From positions 1,984,001 to 2,048,000 of the forward strand of contig JANUWF010001101.1 in assembly GCA_026120185.1 (NCBI GenBank): DNA of 64,000 nt, given 5' to 3'. Below the pieces are notes generated by a model. The model saw nothing but the letters and a program-made list of their open reading frames with translations, was not told the origin of the DNA and searched no databases. The DNA comes from Voacanga thouarsii (taxonomy: Eukaryota > Streptophyta > Magnoliopsida > Gentianales > Apocynaceae). Shown here piece after piece: positions 47,136 through 60,557 of this stretch (the stretch's first letter is position 1; every line of letters begins with the position of its first letter). A program made the translations under genes and the position numbers.

Positions 47136-49001
47136 TGTTGGAATGTATGCCCTCTTAGACTAGGTTTCTGATATATTTTTTACTTGTATTAATAAAAGTA
47201 TTTTTCTCAAAATTTGTTTGTGAAATTTTCTTTATATTTGTGCATGATTTTATTGAAAAAGACCTATTGTGTTTAAGTAAATGGTTCATGTGAATGGAGG
47301 CCTTTCACAATAAGATATGGACTATGGGATACTTAACACACAAACTATTGTTCTTAACCGAATGATGAGAATGAAAATCTCATCATGGCAAGGTTATTAT
47401 GTTATGAATTCCAAATAGGAAATGGCTTTCTTTTAGCTAATGAGTAGTCTACTCATTTCATTACACAAGCATATTTTGAATACATAGAACTGGACCTGTA
47501 GTGGTGGTTTCTAAAAGTACTATGTGATAGAAACCCAGACTACTACTGCTACAGTGTGGACTTGTACTCTACAGCTTAAGTATAAGTTGGTGGTATGACG
47601 AAGTTGGAAATGTATGCTTTGATATACTATAGTTGAGGTTCTTGAGAAGGACTAATATACTTGTATGTTGGTACATGTGACTAGTTAGTCAAAATAGACT
47701 TATACATGATAGTATCTACACTATATCATCTCTTGTGGTTGTCCGAATGATCTAATTATCTAGGGCCCTTAGGAACAGGACTTGTATATTGGCTTTAAGG
47801 TAGCTCCCTTGAAAAGTTGGAATATTTTTAAGAAGTCGTAGATCATTGACTAGAAGCCTAAGGATGGTAGATGTTGTTTAGAGAGGTGTTAGTACACTCC
47901 TTCCTCTCTAAATGAACAACGATGTGTAGAGGAGTATTTTAGTCATTTCACCTGTGGGTCGAAGACATAGCTAACACAACATTATCTTTGGGGTCAATAT
48001 TTCCTTATGGTGATATTAGAAAATATTTAAAATGTAAAATACAGCTATTTATATAGTAAGGGTATTTTGATTATTTTATTAGCCAAAGCGATGTGTCTTT
48101 TTGGTCCTCAGAATAGCCATAAGTCCTAATTATTTTAGGTCAACGAAATGGTCACAATGGAAAAATGATTTCATTTTATTCAAGAAGTCTAATTTATTTT
48201 TAGACTAGAATAAAATAAAAGAAATGAGAGAAATTAAATTTATTATCTAGTTTGATTGGTTAATTGATTATTCAATGCCTAAGCCCGGATTGAATAATTA
48301 GAAAAATTAACCTGAGCTTAAACTAGTTAATAAAAGACTTAATAATTATTTTAATTCATTTGGGCTCATTAATTATTTATTGAATTATTTTAATATGTCC
48401 AAAAAATAAATAATTAATGGTTATTATTTTTGGACTCATTGGGTCCAAAGAAAACTAATAAATTATTTTGGCTTTTTAGTATTCACAATACAGAAGAGTT
48501 GGGGATTACTCAAATCTCTTCTGTTGATAACCTCCAGATGTTTGAAATATTAAAACACCGAGGTTAGGTTATCTGGGATGTGAATAGGAGTCGTTGTGTA
48601 GAAAAAAAACACACGACAGACTAAGAAAAAAAAACCAGAGCCTCTGTTCTCTCTCTTCTTCTTCTCCCTTTTTCCATCTTCTTGTCTTTGCTAACTAATA
48701 GCAAAGGATCAAGAAGAATCATCCTCGCTTAGGTTGTTTCATCAACATAGATAGGCGGAGGAGTATTCTGAAAAGTGAAAAACTTTGCGTACATGCGAAG
48801 AAGAAATCGACAGATCGTTGGTTTCTCGCTGAAATCGTCGTCGAGACAGGCAGCTACTCTCGTGGTTGGTGCCTCATCTTCTCAGCTAAACTAGACAATA
48901 ACACATAAATGTATTAGTTTTAAACTTCCGCTGTGCTGTGTTCTTGTTTTTCTGGGTCTTGTTTTGTCGCGTTCATGTTCCTTTGTTTTTTTGTTCCTAC
49001 A
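47136..49001 (+). repeat. 5' LTR of Copia A
   Basis: Begins TGTTGGAATGTATGCCC and ends TTCCTACA just before the PBS. It contains a pyrimidine-rich CTCTCTTCTTCTTCTCC stretch near 48650-48670, typical of a transcript leader. Confidence 0.92.
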
Positions 49002-49003
49002 AG

Positions 49004-49015
49004 TGGTATCAGAGC
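49004..49015 (+). other. Primer-binding site (initiator tRNA-Met type)
   Basis: TGGTATCAGAGC, complementary to the 3' end of plant initiator tRNA-Met, two bases after the 5' LTR. Confidence 0.9.
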
Positions 49016-50780
49016 ATTGGCTTTGAAAGGCTTAGGATAATGCATGCTAGTTAATAAAACCTAGCAAGGCCACTTCTAATGAGATCCTTCACTGTTTTGG
49101 TATAGGTAAATTGTCTATACACCTCATCGTTGGGGTATAGGAGCCTCTGTAATATTTTCTTTACTGTTTTGTTCGTCTAAGCCCAATTTGAAAGGGTATA
49201 GGCGGTTGTTATGTTTTTTGGTGAAAAAATGTAATAAGAAATGGCCTTAGACAATTGCAAATGAGACCAGCGAAATTTGAAGAAAAAAATTAGCCGCGAA
49301 ATCTAGTGGAGAAGATGGACCAAGCCGCAGCCGAGCCGCTCCTTTGATGTAAGGGGAGCCAAAGTAGCCCAGGCCAGCCGTGGCTTGAAGCTGTAGCCGG
49401 GCCCTCGGCTTAGGGTGGTCGCAAAGAAGCTTTCTCGTGGAAGTTGTTGCCTCACGGGAGCTTAGTTTCCTCGCGGAAACTGAGCAGCACCTTCCTCGCG
49501 GAAGATGTTGCACCAGGCACTCAGGTCGCAGGCACCCGCCCGCGGACCGTGGTCCATGGGTCTTCCCATGGGCCATGATCCAATGTGGCAGGTGCACTGG
49601 ACTAGAGAATTTTTTTTTTGTTTTTGGTCTCATACCATGCGAAGTTATTTTTATTGCAATAATTAACATTCTTTGAATATTTTGCATGAAAAATAATAGT
49701 AAAGGATATTATGATTAAATAAGATCATTAATTAATTTAATTAATGTGTTTAATTTCTTTTATTTGGGCACTTAAGATTAAAAATAGAAAAGTATAAAAA
49801 TGTTTACAGTTTTCTAGCATGCTAATGATTTTAAGTCCTGTGTGCATTTTTTTCAAAGACAAAAATCTTTGAAAATTTTTATTTGACAAGGAAAAATATT
49901 TTTCTTTAATTAAATGGTTATTTTAACTTAAACAAAAATTAATCCTTGGTTATTTTCATAAATTTTTTTTATCCTTGACATAAAAAATATTATAGATTTA
50001 GAAATTTTTGTAAGTTAAAATGGAAAGCCATTTTAATTCATTTTACCAAAGGAAAAATTATTTTTTTTATCAAATAAAGCCTTGAAATCAAAATCTCTAA
50101 GAATTTTTTAAATGGAAAAGTTTGATATTATTAAGTTTTTTACTTAAATAAAAATTAATCCATGAGGAAAGATTTCTCAAATGATATAAACCTTGACATA
50201 GAAATTTTTTATGGATTTAGACATTTTATTTTAAGTTAAAAGAGAACTTACTAGGAATTTTTCAAATAATATTTTTCCAAAAAAACCTTTATTTAAAAAA
50301 CTAAGTGAGAGATGGGTTCCAATAGCCCCATGGCTTCCATCATCATCCTCATTAGAGATCGTGGATTTCCTCATATCACCTTGGGAGTAAACACGTATAG
50401 GATGGAGATACCACAAGGATATAGAACTAATGAAAAGATGTAATTGATAACTTGGGACACGTACAATGATCGATCAGCCTACGTTGGAGGTTATAGTGCG
50501 AGGTATGTCCATAGAAAATGAAAAGAAATGACCATCCCTTTGATGGAATTATCTTCTAGATTATTACCTAGAAGTAAAATTAATTTGTAATGGTTAACAC
50601 ACTTAGGAAACTGTTAATCTTCCCAAGAAGCTATGTCAGTTTTCCTAAGAGCTAAATTAATCATGTTAAAGATAATAGTAATGGGGTTAGCTATTATCAA
50701 GTTTAATATGAGGATAAAGTGCACAAAAATTATTTTTGTTTTACAAATATTGAGAATTTCTTTTATTTTTCAAAATTTCA
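49016..50780 (+). other. Long Copia A leader with a GC-rich island
   Basis: No gag start is seen here. A GC-rich island (about 49290-49600) holds repeated CCTCGCGGAA / CCTCACGGGA units and the inverted pair CCATGGGTCTTCCCATGG (about 49555-49573). The rest is strongly AT-rich with a loose 215-bp duplication (AAAAATTAATCC at about 49933 and 50148). Minus-strand frames over the island look like by-products of GC richness. Confidence 0.5.
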
Positions 50781-51560
50781 GAAATGGTTGGTGGAGGTTC
50801 TTTCAATCCCTTGACTGTTATTCTCCGTAAAACTAAGCTAACGGGTCCAAACTATGTGGATTGAAAAAGGAACCTGGACATAATCTCACCGTTGAAGAGT
50901 ATAAATATGTCCTATACAAGACTTGCCCAATAATCGGGGAAGGTTCCACCGCTAAAGAGCGTGAGGTAGAAAAAGTATGGAAGAAGGCTGACGAAATGGC
51001 CCGATACTATATGTTAGCCCCCATGTCAAATGTGCTACAGTCTAAACACGAGCACATGGCTATTGCACATGATATTAGCACATATCTAGCTACAACGTTC
51101 GTAGATAATAGTCGGCTTGCAAGGCAGAAGGCTCTTAGAACAATCATAAACACCAAGATGGTTGAGGGAGCATCAGTCAGAGAATATATACTCAAGATGA
51201 TTGCTGCTTTCGAGGAAGCAGAAGTCTTGGGGGTTGTTATTGACCCTTAGAGCCAAGTGGATATGGTTCTTGAATCTTTGTCGGGCTCATTCACTCAGTT
51301 CAAGTTAAATTACAATATGAACAAGTTGAACATAAGTTTAACTATGTTGATGAAGGAGTTCCAGGTGGTAGAGAAGGTCATGAAGCCACAGGCTAGAGCC
51401 ATGATGGCTTTTTTTTCTAGAACTGGGCTCAAGCCCACAAAATTTAAGAAGAATAAGAGAAATGAAGTGCATTAGTCCAAGTCCCAGCCCAAAGATAAAC
51501 TCAAGGGCAAATGCTTCAAGTGTGGGAAGAAGGAACAGTGGAAAAATGAGTGTCCAAATC
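50781..51560 (+). pseudogene. Copia A gag
   Basis: Nucleocapsid precursor. Retrotransposon gag core 50861-51250 (EKVWKKADEMARYYMLAPMS; RTIINTKMVEGASVREYILK), a TAG at 51248, then 51257-51475 (SGSFTQFKLNYNMNK). The zinc knuckle (about 51512-51553) reads CFKCGKKEQWKNEC: the His of C-X2-C-X4-H-X4-C is replaced by Gln. Frame breaks before 50861 and stops at 51248 and 51473 disable it. Confidence 0.8.
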
Positions 51561-54500
51561 TTCAGGCCAAGAAAAATCCCACAGGTAATGTTCTCTATCT
51601 AGAATCTATATCAATGGTTGGATCAACTTCCACTTAGATTGTTAATTTAGGAGCCATTGATCATATCTGTAACTCCTTGCAGGGATTTCGGAAGGTTAGA
51701 AGACTCCAGAAGGGTGAACATGAACTACGCGTAGGAAATGGAGCACAAGTTTGGACCCTTACTGTGGAAAAACTGGAATTTACTTTTGATTGTAATAGAA
51801 TAGTTATTTTGAATGATATTTTATTTGTTCCTGGTTTTAGGTAGAATTTGGTTTCAGTTGCAAAACTAATAAATCAAGGATATTCTGTTTCGTTTCATTC
51901 TGGTATTACTATTAGTAGAAATGGGAAGTTATATATACTACGCACTTGTATGAAAATTTATTCTTCATTAATCCTATTAATAATCAATTGGATAACACCC
52001 AATTAGAACCTTTAAATAGAAAGAGAAAGACTAATGTTAATGACTCATATCCTTGATATCTAAGGCTGGGTCACATTAACTCAACCAAGATTCAGAGGTT
52101 AATCCATGATGGGCATTTAGACTCATTGAGATTGGAAAGTTAGTCTTAGTGTAAATCCTGTCTTATGGAAAAAATTACCAAAAGGTCTTTTACTCAAAAG
52201 GCGGATGAGCTAAAAAAGTATTGAGTTTTGTTCACACTGATATGTGTGATCCTTTGTCTATGCCAGCAAGAGGGGGGTTTGAGTACTTCATCACTTTCAC
52301 AGATGATTGTACAAGGTATGGTTACATTTATCTGATAAGACGCAAGTTTAACTCTTTTAACAAGTTCAAAGAGTTTAAGGCTGAAGTGGAGCGTTAAACA
52401 TATAAGCTAATTTAGACCTTACGATCGGATCGTGGTGGAGAATACCTCCTTGGTGAATTCAAGGAATACATAATACATCATGGGATAGTATCCCAACTCT
52501 CTGCACCAGGGATATCCCAGCAGAATGGGGTAGCTGAGAGAAAGAACAGAACATTAATGGAAATGGTCTGAAGCATGATGTCTCATGCTACTTTTCCAGT
52601 ATCTTTTTGGGAATATGCCCTAGAAACAACGGTATATATTCTAAACTTAGTGCCTTCTAAGTCAGTACCTAGGACTCCCTGTGAGATGTGGTCTGAGAGT
52701 AAGCCAAGTCTAAATCATCACAAGATATGGGATTGCCTAACTTATGTATTGATCAAGGGAGACAAGTTAGAACTAAGATCAGAATTTACTATTTTGTAAG
52801 GTATCCAAAAGATACAAAGGGTAGTTACTTTTATCATCCCAAAGAGTAAAAAATACTCATGAGTACTAATGCTAGATACTTGGAGAATGAACAAAGTACA
52901 TCCACTAAAGGTTCAACAAGATTGAAACTTGAAGAGAAGTTATCTTCTTAATTAACTTCTCCTAACCCGATTATAAAACAAGAAGAGGGACAGCCTCAGG
53001 AACATATACAATTGGAGCCTCATCGTAGTAGGAGGATATCTAGGGTTCCAGAAAGATGGACTGGAGAGGCTTTTGACCTAGTCTCCGACCATTAGAAGCA
53101 AGATCCCACTAGATACGAGGAAGCAATTGCTAATGCCGATGCAAATCTATGACATGAAGCAATAAAAGTCGAGATTGAGCCTATATACTTCAATCAAGTT
53201 TGGAATCTTGTAGCTTCACCTGAAGGGATAAAACCCATTAGGTGTAAGTGGGTTTACAAGAGGAAGAGAGGAACGATGGAAATGTAAAAACTTTCAAAGC
53301 TAGGCTTGTGGCGAAAGGGTATACTCAGAAAGAAGAGTCGACTATGAGGAAACCTTTTCCTCAGTAGTCATGCTTAAGTCCATCCGTATCCTCTTAGCCA
53401 TCGCATGTCATTATGACTACGAGATATGGCAATTGGATGTCAAGACGGCATTTTTAAATGGCCATCTTAGTGAAGACATCTATATATCCCAACCAAAAGG
53501 CTTTATTACTAAAGGCCAAGAACATTTGGTTTGTAAGTTTTAAGAAATCCATTTATGGATTTAAGCAGGCATCCAAAGCATGAAACATTTATTTCGATGA
53601 GACTGTAAAGTCTTATGGTTTCACTCAAAACGAGGATGAACTATATGTGTATAGAAATCTGGAAGACATAAATGTGGGTCTTGTCCTGTATGTGGATGAC
53701 ATTTTACTCATTAAAAATGATGTAGGGACATTATCATCTACTAAGGTCTGGCTATCTAGTCAATTTAGTATAAAGAATTTGGGTGAAGCCAATTACATTC
53801 TCGGAATAAAACTTCTTAGAAATAGGAAGCAGAGAATGTTATGCTTATCCTAAGCTACATATATTGACAAGATATTGGCCAAATACAGCATGAACTCATG
53901 CAAAGGGACATTGATCCCTTGCAGACATGGGTTGTCTTTTTTTTCAAAGGACTATTCAAAATCTCAAGAAGAAAAAGATAGGATGGTAGGATTCCCTATA
54001 CTTCAGCTCTGGGAAGTCTTATATATGCTATGCTGTGTATTAAGTCAGATATCTGCTTTGTTGTAGGCTTAGTCAGCAAATATCAGTCAAATTCTAGAAG
54101 GGTTCATTGGCTGGATGTAAAACATATTCTTAAGTCTCTTAAAGATACGAGAGATTATATGCTGGTTTACAGGGCTGATAACTTGGTTCATACAAGATAC
54201 ACGGACTCAGACTTCTAGGCAGATAAGGATGGGAGAAAATTCACTAGTGGATATGTCTTCACCTTGTTTGGAAGAGTCATTTCATGGAAGAGTATCAAGC
54301 AATCTTATATTGCTGACTCAACTATAGAAGTTGAGTATATGGCAGCTTTAGAGGCATCTAAGGAAGCAGTTTGGCTGTGAAAGTTCCTTTTAGAACTTAG
54401 AATCGTGCCACACATGGACAAATCGGTTGTGATGTATTGCGACAACACTAGTACAGTCTCACAATCTAAAGAACCAAGGAACCACAAAAAGGGGAAGCAC

Positions 54501-54660
54501 ATAAAGAGGAAGTATCACCTGATCTAGGATTTTATCCAGAAACGAGAAGTCATGGTGAAACAGATTACCTCAGAGAACAATCTAGCAGATCCTTTCATCA
54601 AACCTTTGGCGAAGAAAGTCTTTAGAAGACACTTAGACACCATAAGGGTGGACACCTATA
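51561..54660 (+). pseudogene. Copia A pol: protease, integrase, RT, RNase H
   Basis: Protease remnant NLGAIDHICNS (about 51640-51675), with the usual DSGA changed to NLGA, so the catalytic Asp is gone. Integrase zinc/core pieces GHINSTKIQRLIHDG (about 52070) and FITFTDDCTRYGY (about 52285-52325). RT pieces PIRCKWVYKRKRG (about 53235), WQLDVKTAFLNGHL (about 53428-53468) and LYVDDILL (about 53688-53711). RNase H pieces TSGYVFTLFG and IEVEYMAALEASKEAVWL (about 54245-54380), then NLADPFIKPL (about 54580). Many stops and frame changes; order IN before RT defines Copia. Confidence 0.85.
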
Positions 54661-54680
54661 GACTTACTTAGTCTTAGAAT

Positions 54681-54693
54681 ACAAGTGGGAGAT
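54681..54693 (+). other. Polypurine tract of Copia A
   Basis: ACAAGTGGGAGAT directly before the 3' LTR; element B has the related tract at 59521-59533. Confidence 0.65.
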
Positions 54694-56586
54694 TATTGAA
54701 ATGTATGCCCTCTTAGACTAGGTTTTTGATGTATTTTTGACTTGTATTAATTAAATTATTTTTCTCATAATTTATTTGTGAAATTTTCTTTATATTTGTG
54801 CACAATTTTATTGGAAAAGATCTATTGTGTTTAAGTAAATGGTTCATGTGAATGAAGGTCTTTCACAGTAAGGTATGGACCATGAGATACTTAACACATA
54901 AACTATTATTCTTAACCAGATGATGAGAATGGAAATCTCATCATGACAAGGTTATTGTGTTATAAATTCCAAATAGGGAATGACTTACATTTAGCTAATG
55001 AGTAGTCTACTCATTTCATAATACAAGCGTATTTCAAATACGTAGAATTGGACCTGTAGTAGTGGTTTCTAAAAGTACTATGTGATAGAAACTCATACGA
55101 CTATTGCTACAACGTGAACTTATACTCTACAATTTAAGTATAAATTGGTGGTGTGACGAAGTTGGAAATATATACTTTGATATACTATAATTGAGGTTCT
55201 TGAGAAGGACTAATATACTTGTATGTTGGTACATGTGACTAGTTAGTCAAAATAGACTTATACATGATAGTATCTACACTATATCATCTCTTGTGGTTGT
55301 CCGAATGATCTAATTATCCAGAACCCTGAAGAACATGACTTGGATATTGGTTTTAAGATAGCTCCCTTGAAATGCTAAAATATTCCAAGAAGTTGTGGAT
55401 CATTGAATTGGAAACCTAAGGATGATAAATGTTGTTTAGAGATGTGTTAGTATACTCTTTCCTCTCTAAATGAACAGCGATGTGTAGAGGGGTATTTTAG
55501 TCATTTTACTTATGGATCAAAGACATAGAATTGTCCTTGGAGTCAATATTTTCTTATGGTGATATTAAGAAATATTTAAAATGTAAAACATAACTGTTTA
55601 TATAGTAAGGGTATTTTGGTCATTTTAGTAGCCATGCGATGTGTCTTTTTAGTCCTCAGAATAACCCGTAAGTCCTAATTATTTTAAGTCGAGGAAACGG
55701 TCACAATGGAAAAAAAGGATTTCATTTATTCAATAAATTTAATTTATTTTTAGACTGAAATAAAATAAAAGAAATGAGAGAAATTAAATTTATTATCTAG
55801 TTTGATTGGTTAATTAATTATTTAGTGCTTAAGTCCAGATTGAATAATTAGAAAAATTAATTTGTGCTTAAACTAGTTAATAAAATGCTTAATAATTATT
55901 TTAGTTCATTTGGGCTCATCAAATATTTATTGGATTATTTTAATAGGCCCAAGAAATAAATAATTAATGATTATTATTTTTGAGCTCATTGAGTCCAAAG
56001 AAAAATAATAAATTATTTTGGCCTAATAGACTGGACTAAAGAGTTTTTTATTATTCACGGTGCAGAAGAGTTGGGGATTACTCAAACCTCTTCTGTTGAT
56101 AACCTCTGGATGTTTGAAATATCAAAACACCGGGGTTGTGTTATCTGTGATGTGAATAGGAGTTGTTGTGTAGAAAAAAAAACACGACAGTCTAAGAAAA
56201 AAAAAACCAGAGCTTCTGTTCTCTCTCTTCTTCTCATTTCTTCTTCTTCTCCCTTTTTCCATCTTCTTGTCTTTGCTAACTAATAGTAAAGGATCAAGAA
56301 GGACCATCCTCGCCTAGGTTGTTTCACCAACATAGATAGGTGGAGGAGTATTCCGAGAAGCGAAAAACTTCACGTACATCGCAAGAAGAAGCCGACGGAT
56401 CGCTGGTTTCTTGCTAGAATCGTCGTCGAGATAAATAGCTGCTCCCGTGGTTGGTGCTTCATCTTCTCAGCCAAACCAAACAAGAACACGTAAAGGTATT
56501 AGTTTTAACTTTCCGTTGTGCCGTGTTCTTGTTTTTCTAGGTCCTGTTTTGTCGCGTGCATGTTCCTCTATTTTTTCATTCCTGCA
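54694..56586 (+). repeat. 3' LTR of Copia A
   Basis: Starts TATTGAAATGTATGCCC (the TG is mutated to TA) and ends TTCCTGCA, followed by the TSD GGCCC and then by element B coding sequence, not by a PBS. Confidence 0.9.
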
Positions 56587-59533
56587 GGCCCAAGTAGTGG
56601 GAGAGCTCGAACTTAAATTTGATTGTAATAGAGTAGTAGTTTTGAAAGATATTTTATATGTACCAGGTTTTAAACATAATTTAATTTTAGTTGTAAAACT
56701 AATAAATCATGGTTATTCTGTTTCTTTCTATTCTGATATTACTATCAATAGAAATTGAGAAGTTTTATGTATTGGGCACATGTATGAAAACCTATTCTTC
56801 ATTATTCCTATAAACAATTAAATAAGTAACGCTCAAAATAAACCTTTAAAGAAGAAGAGAAAGATCAATGTCAATGACTCTTATCTATGACATTTAAGGT
56901 TGGGTCACATTAACTCAATCAGGATTTAAAGGTTAATCTATGATGGGCTTTTGAGCTTATTGAGATTGGAAAGTTAGCCTCATTGTGAATCCTGTCTTAT
57001 GGGAAAGATGACCAAAGGTCTTTTACCCAAAAAGCGGATAGAGCCAAAGAGATATTGAGCATTATTCATACTAATATGTATGGTCCTTTGTCTACACTAG
57101 CGAGAGGAGGGTTTGAGTACTTTATCACTTTCACGGATGATTGCACGAGATATGGTTACGTTTACTTGATGAAACGCAAGTCCGACTTATTTAACAAGTT
57201 CAAAGAGTTTAAGGCTGAAGTAAAGCATCGAACAGGTAAAGTGATCAAAACCTTACGATCGGATCGTAGTGAAGAGTACTTCCTCTGTGAATTCAAGGAT
57301 TACATGGTACATCATGGGATAGTATCCTAACTCTCTGTGTCGGGGACACCCTAGCAGAACGAAATAGCTAAAAGAAAGAACAAGACATTAATGAAAATAG
57401 TCTGGAGCATGATGTCTCATGTTACTCTTCTAGTTTCTTTTTGAGGATATGCCCTGAAAATAACGACATATATTCTGAACTTGGTGCTTTCCAAATTAGT
57501 ACCTAAAATGCCCTATGAGATGTGAACTGGATATAAGCCAAATCTAAACCATCTCAAGATATATGGCTATCCAACTTATGTTCTGATCAAGGGAAATAAG
57601 CTAAAACCAATGTCAGAATTATGTTACTTTGTTGGGTATTCAAAAGAAATAAAGGGTGTTTACTTTTATCATTCCAAGGAGTAAAAAGCACTGGTAGGTA
57701 TTAATGTTAGATACTTGAAAGATAATCAAAGTACATCCACGAAAGGTTCAATTAGGTTGGAACTCGATAAGAAGTTATCTTCTAAATCAACTTCTTCTGA
57801 CCCAATTGTTAAACAAGAAGATGCACCGCATTAGGAACCTGTATAAAGGGAGCCTCGTCGTAGTGGGAGGATATCTAGGGTTCTAGAAAGATGGACAAGA
57901 GAGGTTTTTGACCTATTTTTTTACCAATAAGAACAAGATCCCCCACTAGATACGAAGAAACTATTGTTGATACTGATGAAGACCTATAGCATAAAGTAAT
58001 GAAAGTTGAGATTGAGTCTATGTACTTCAATTAAGCTTGAGATCTTGTAGTTTCATCTAAAAGGATAAAACCCATTAAGTGCAAGTAGGTATACAAGAGG
58101 AAAAGAGGTGCATATGGGAAGGTAGAAACTTTCAAAACTAGGCTTCTAGTGAAAGGGTATACTCAGAAAGAGGGTATCGACTATGAGAAAACTTTTTCCC
58201 TGGTAGCCATACTTAAATCCATCTGTATCCTCCTTGCCATTGCATATCAGTATGACTACGAGATATGGCAAATAAATGTCAAGACAGCCTTTCTTAATGG
58301 TTATCTTAGTGAAGACATGTATATGTCCTAGTTGGAGGGCTTTATAGCTAAAGACCAGGAACACATAGTTTGTAAGCTTAAGAAATCCATTTATGGACTT
58401 AAGTATGCATTGAGAGTATGAAACATTTGTTTTAATGAGATTGTAAAGTCTTATGGTTTTACTCAAAATGAGGATGAACCATGCGTGTACAGAAAACTGA
58501 AAGGCATTAATGTGATTTTTCTTGTGCTATATGTGAACAACATTCTACTAATTGAAAATGATATTAGGACATTGTTATCTACTAAGGTTTGGCTGTCAAG
58601 TTAATTTAGTATGAAAGACTTGGGAAAAGCCACTTACATTATTAGGATTAAGCCTCTTAGAAATAGGAAGTAGATAATGTTAAGTTTATCCTAAGCTACA
58701 TACATTAACAAGATGTTAGCAAAGTTCAGTATGGACTCATGAAATGGAGCACTAATCCCTTGCAGATATGAGTTGTCTCTTTCTTCAAATGACTGTCATA
58801 AATCTCAAGAAGAAAAAAACAAGACGAGTAGGATTCCCTACGCTTCAGTTGTGGAAAGTCTCATGTACGCTATACTATGTACTAGGCCAGATATCTGTTT
58901 TATTGTGGGCTTAGTTAGCATATATCAGTCAAACCCTGGGGAGGTTCATTGGCAGGTTGTAAAGTATATTCTCAAGTACCTTAAGGGAATGAGAAATTAT
59001 ATACTGGTTTACAAGACTGATCACTTGGTTCCTACAGGATACACAGACTCAAACTTCTAGGCAGATAAGGATGAGAGAAAATCCACTAGTGGATATGTCT
59101 TCACTTTGTTTGGATGAGCTATTTCATGAGGGAGTATTAAATAATCTTACATTACTGACTTAACCATGAAAGTTGAGTATGCAGCAGCTCGGAGGCATCT
59201 AAAGAAACAGTTTAGCTCTGGAAGTTCCTTACAGAACTTGGAGTCTACCACAGATAGACAAGTCAATTGTGTTGTATTGTGACAATGTATGAGCAGTCTC
59301 GCAATCCAAAGAGCCAAGAAACCATAAGAAGACGAAGTATATAGAGAGGAAGTACCACCTGATCCAGGAATTTATTCAGAGACGAAAGTCATAATGGAAT
59401 AGATAGCCTCGAAAAATAATCTAGTTGATCCATTCGCCAAGCTTTTAGTTAAAATAGTCTTTAGAAGACATTTAGACGCCACAGGAGTAGGGCACCTATG
59501 GGTATACATAGTTTTAGAGTGCAAGTGATAGAT
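56587..59533 (+). pseudogene. Copia element B pol (3' part)
   Basis: Resumes in the protease-integrase spacer (GELELKFDCNRVVVLKDILY, about 56602-56660). Integrase core 57055-57330: GPLSTLARGGFEYFITFTDD and KTLRSDRSEEYFLCEF. RT: WQINVKTAFLNGYLSEDMY (about 58267-58325) and a changed active site, YVNNILL where A has YVDDILL (about 58530-58550), both Asp to Asn. RNase H region: QSNPGEVHWQVVKYILKYL (about 58925-58985) and STSGYVFTLFG (about 59080). Stops throughout. A and B are close relatives of one family. Confidence 0.85.
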
Positions 59534-60246
59534 TGTTGGAATGTATGCCCACTAAAATTGTATTTCTGATATAATTTCGATTAAATCAATAAAATTTTTT
59601 ATTCTTACAAATAGTTTATGTTTTCTCATTTTAATTTATGCACAATTTAATTTAAAAAGACCTATTATGTTTAAGTAAGTGATTCATATGAATAGAGGTC
59701 TTTTACAGTAAGGTATGGATTACGAGTTACTTAACACATAAATTGTTGTTCTTAAACGAATGATGAGAATGAGAATCTCGTTATGATAAGGTTATTATGC
59801 TGTGAATTTCAGGTAGGGAATGGCTTATTTTTTGCCAGTGAGTAGTTCTCTCACTTCAAAACATAAGCGTATTTCGAATACGTAGAATTGGATATATAGT
59901 AGTGGTTTCTAAAAGTACTAAAATGGTAGAAACTCAGAGTACTATTGCTACAGTATGGACTTATACCCTATGGCTTGAATATGGGTTGGTGACCTGGCAA
60001 AGCTGCAAGAATATACTTTGAAATACTATAGTTGAAGTTCTATCGAATGACCAATGTACTTGTATGTTTGGTATATGTGATTAGTTAGTTAAGACATACT
60101 CGTACAAGATAACTTCTATGCTATATCATCACTTGTGACAGTTCGAATGATCTAATAATTTAGGACCTTAGGGAACATGACTTGGATATTTGCTTTAGGA
60201 TAGCTCACTTAAAAAGAGAAAATATTCTTAGAAGTCATGGATCATT
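59534..60246 (+). repeat. Truncated 3' LTR of Copia B
   Basis: TGTTGGAATGTATGCCC start, alignable with LTR2 up to GGATCATTGGA at about 60246, i.e. the first 0.71 kb of about 1.87 kb. The break coincides with the first base of Gypsy LTR similarity; a few bases (TTGGAGATGATT) fit both sides. Confidence 0.85.
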
Positions 60247-60557
60247 GGAGATGATTGATCTTGCTTATCTTGAAGGTGTTCTTGAGCCTTCAAGAAAATT
60301 TTGATTTTTTATACAAAAGAGAAACTTTGATTTCGGTATTTGATATTAAAAATTGTAGAAGTGGTTTCAAGGGGTTGAGTAGGTGTGATCTGGAGTTTTT
60401 GGGGAAGATTAGAGAGGTTTGGCGTGGTCTTAGGTGTGAGAATGCTAGTAGATGTTCTTGGTATTCTTGTTTTGGAGAGAATTTGGTTGAAGCTGGCAGA
60501 AATTCTGTGGGAATAGGGTGGCCGAATTGTTTGAGAAGGTTTTGGCAATTGAATTTT

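Larger units (their letters stand above)
47136..56586 (+). mobile_element. Copia element A, nearly complete, nested in Copia B
   Basis: Two LTRs (47136-49001, 1,866 bp; 54694-56586, 1,893 bp), PBS, gag, pol and PPT in order, total about 9.45 kb. The target duplication is GGTCC (47131-47135) and GGCCC (56587-56591), differing by one transition. The LTRs differ visibly by many substitutions and small indels, so the insertion is not recent, and pol is full of stops. Confidence 0.9.

Noticed and set aside
49247..49687. 146-codon minus-strand frame across the GC-rich island
   Set aside because: GC-rich sequence tends to lack stops; it is antisense to the Copia leader and has no recognisable domain.
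47136..60246. Tandem Copia array sharing a middle LTR
   Set aside because: LTR2 is followed by a TSD and mid-pol sequence, not by a PBS, and matching pol sequence precedes LTR1; nesting explains this better.
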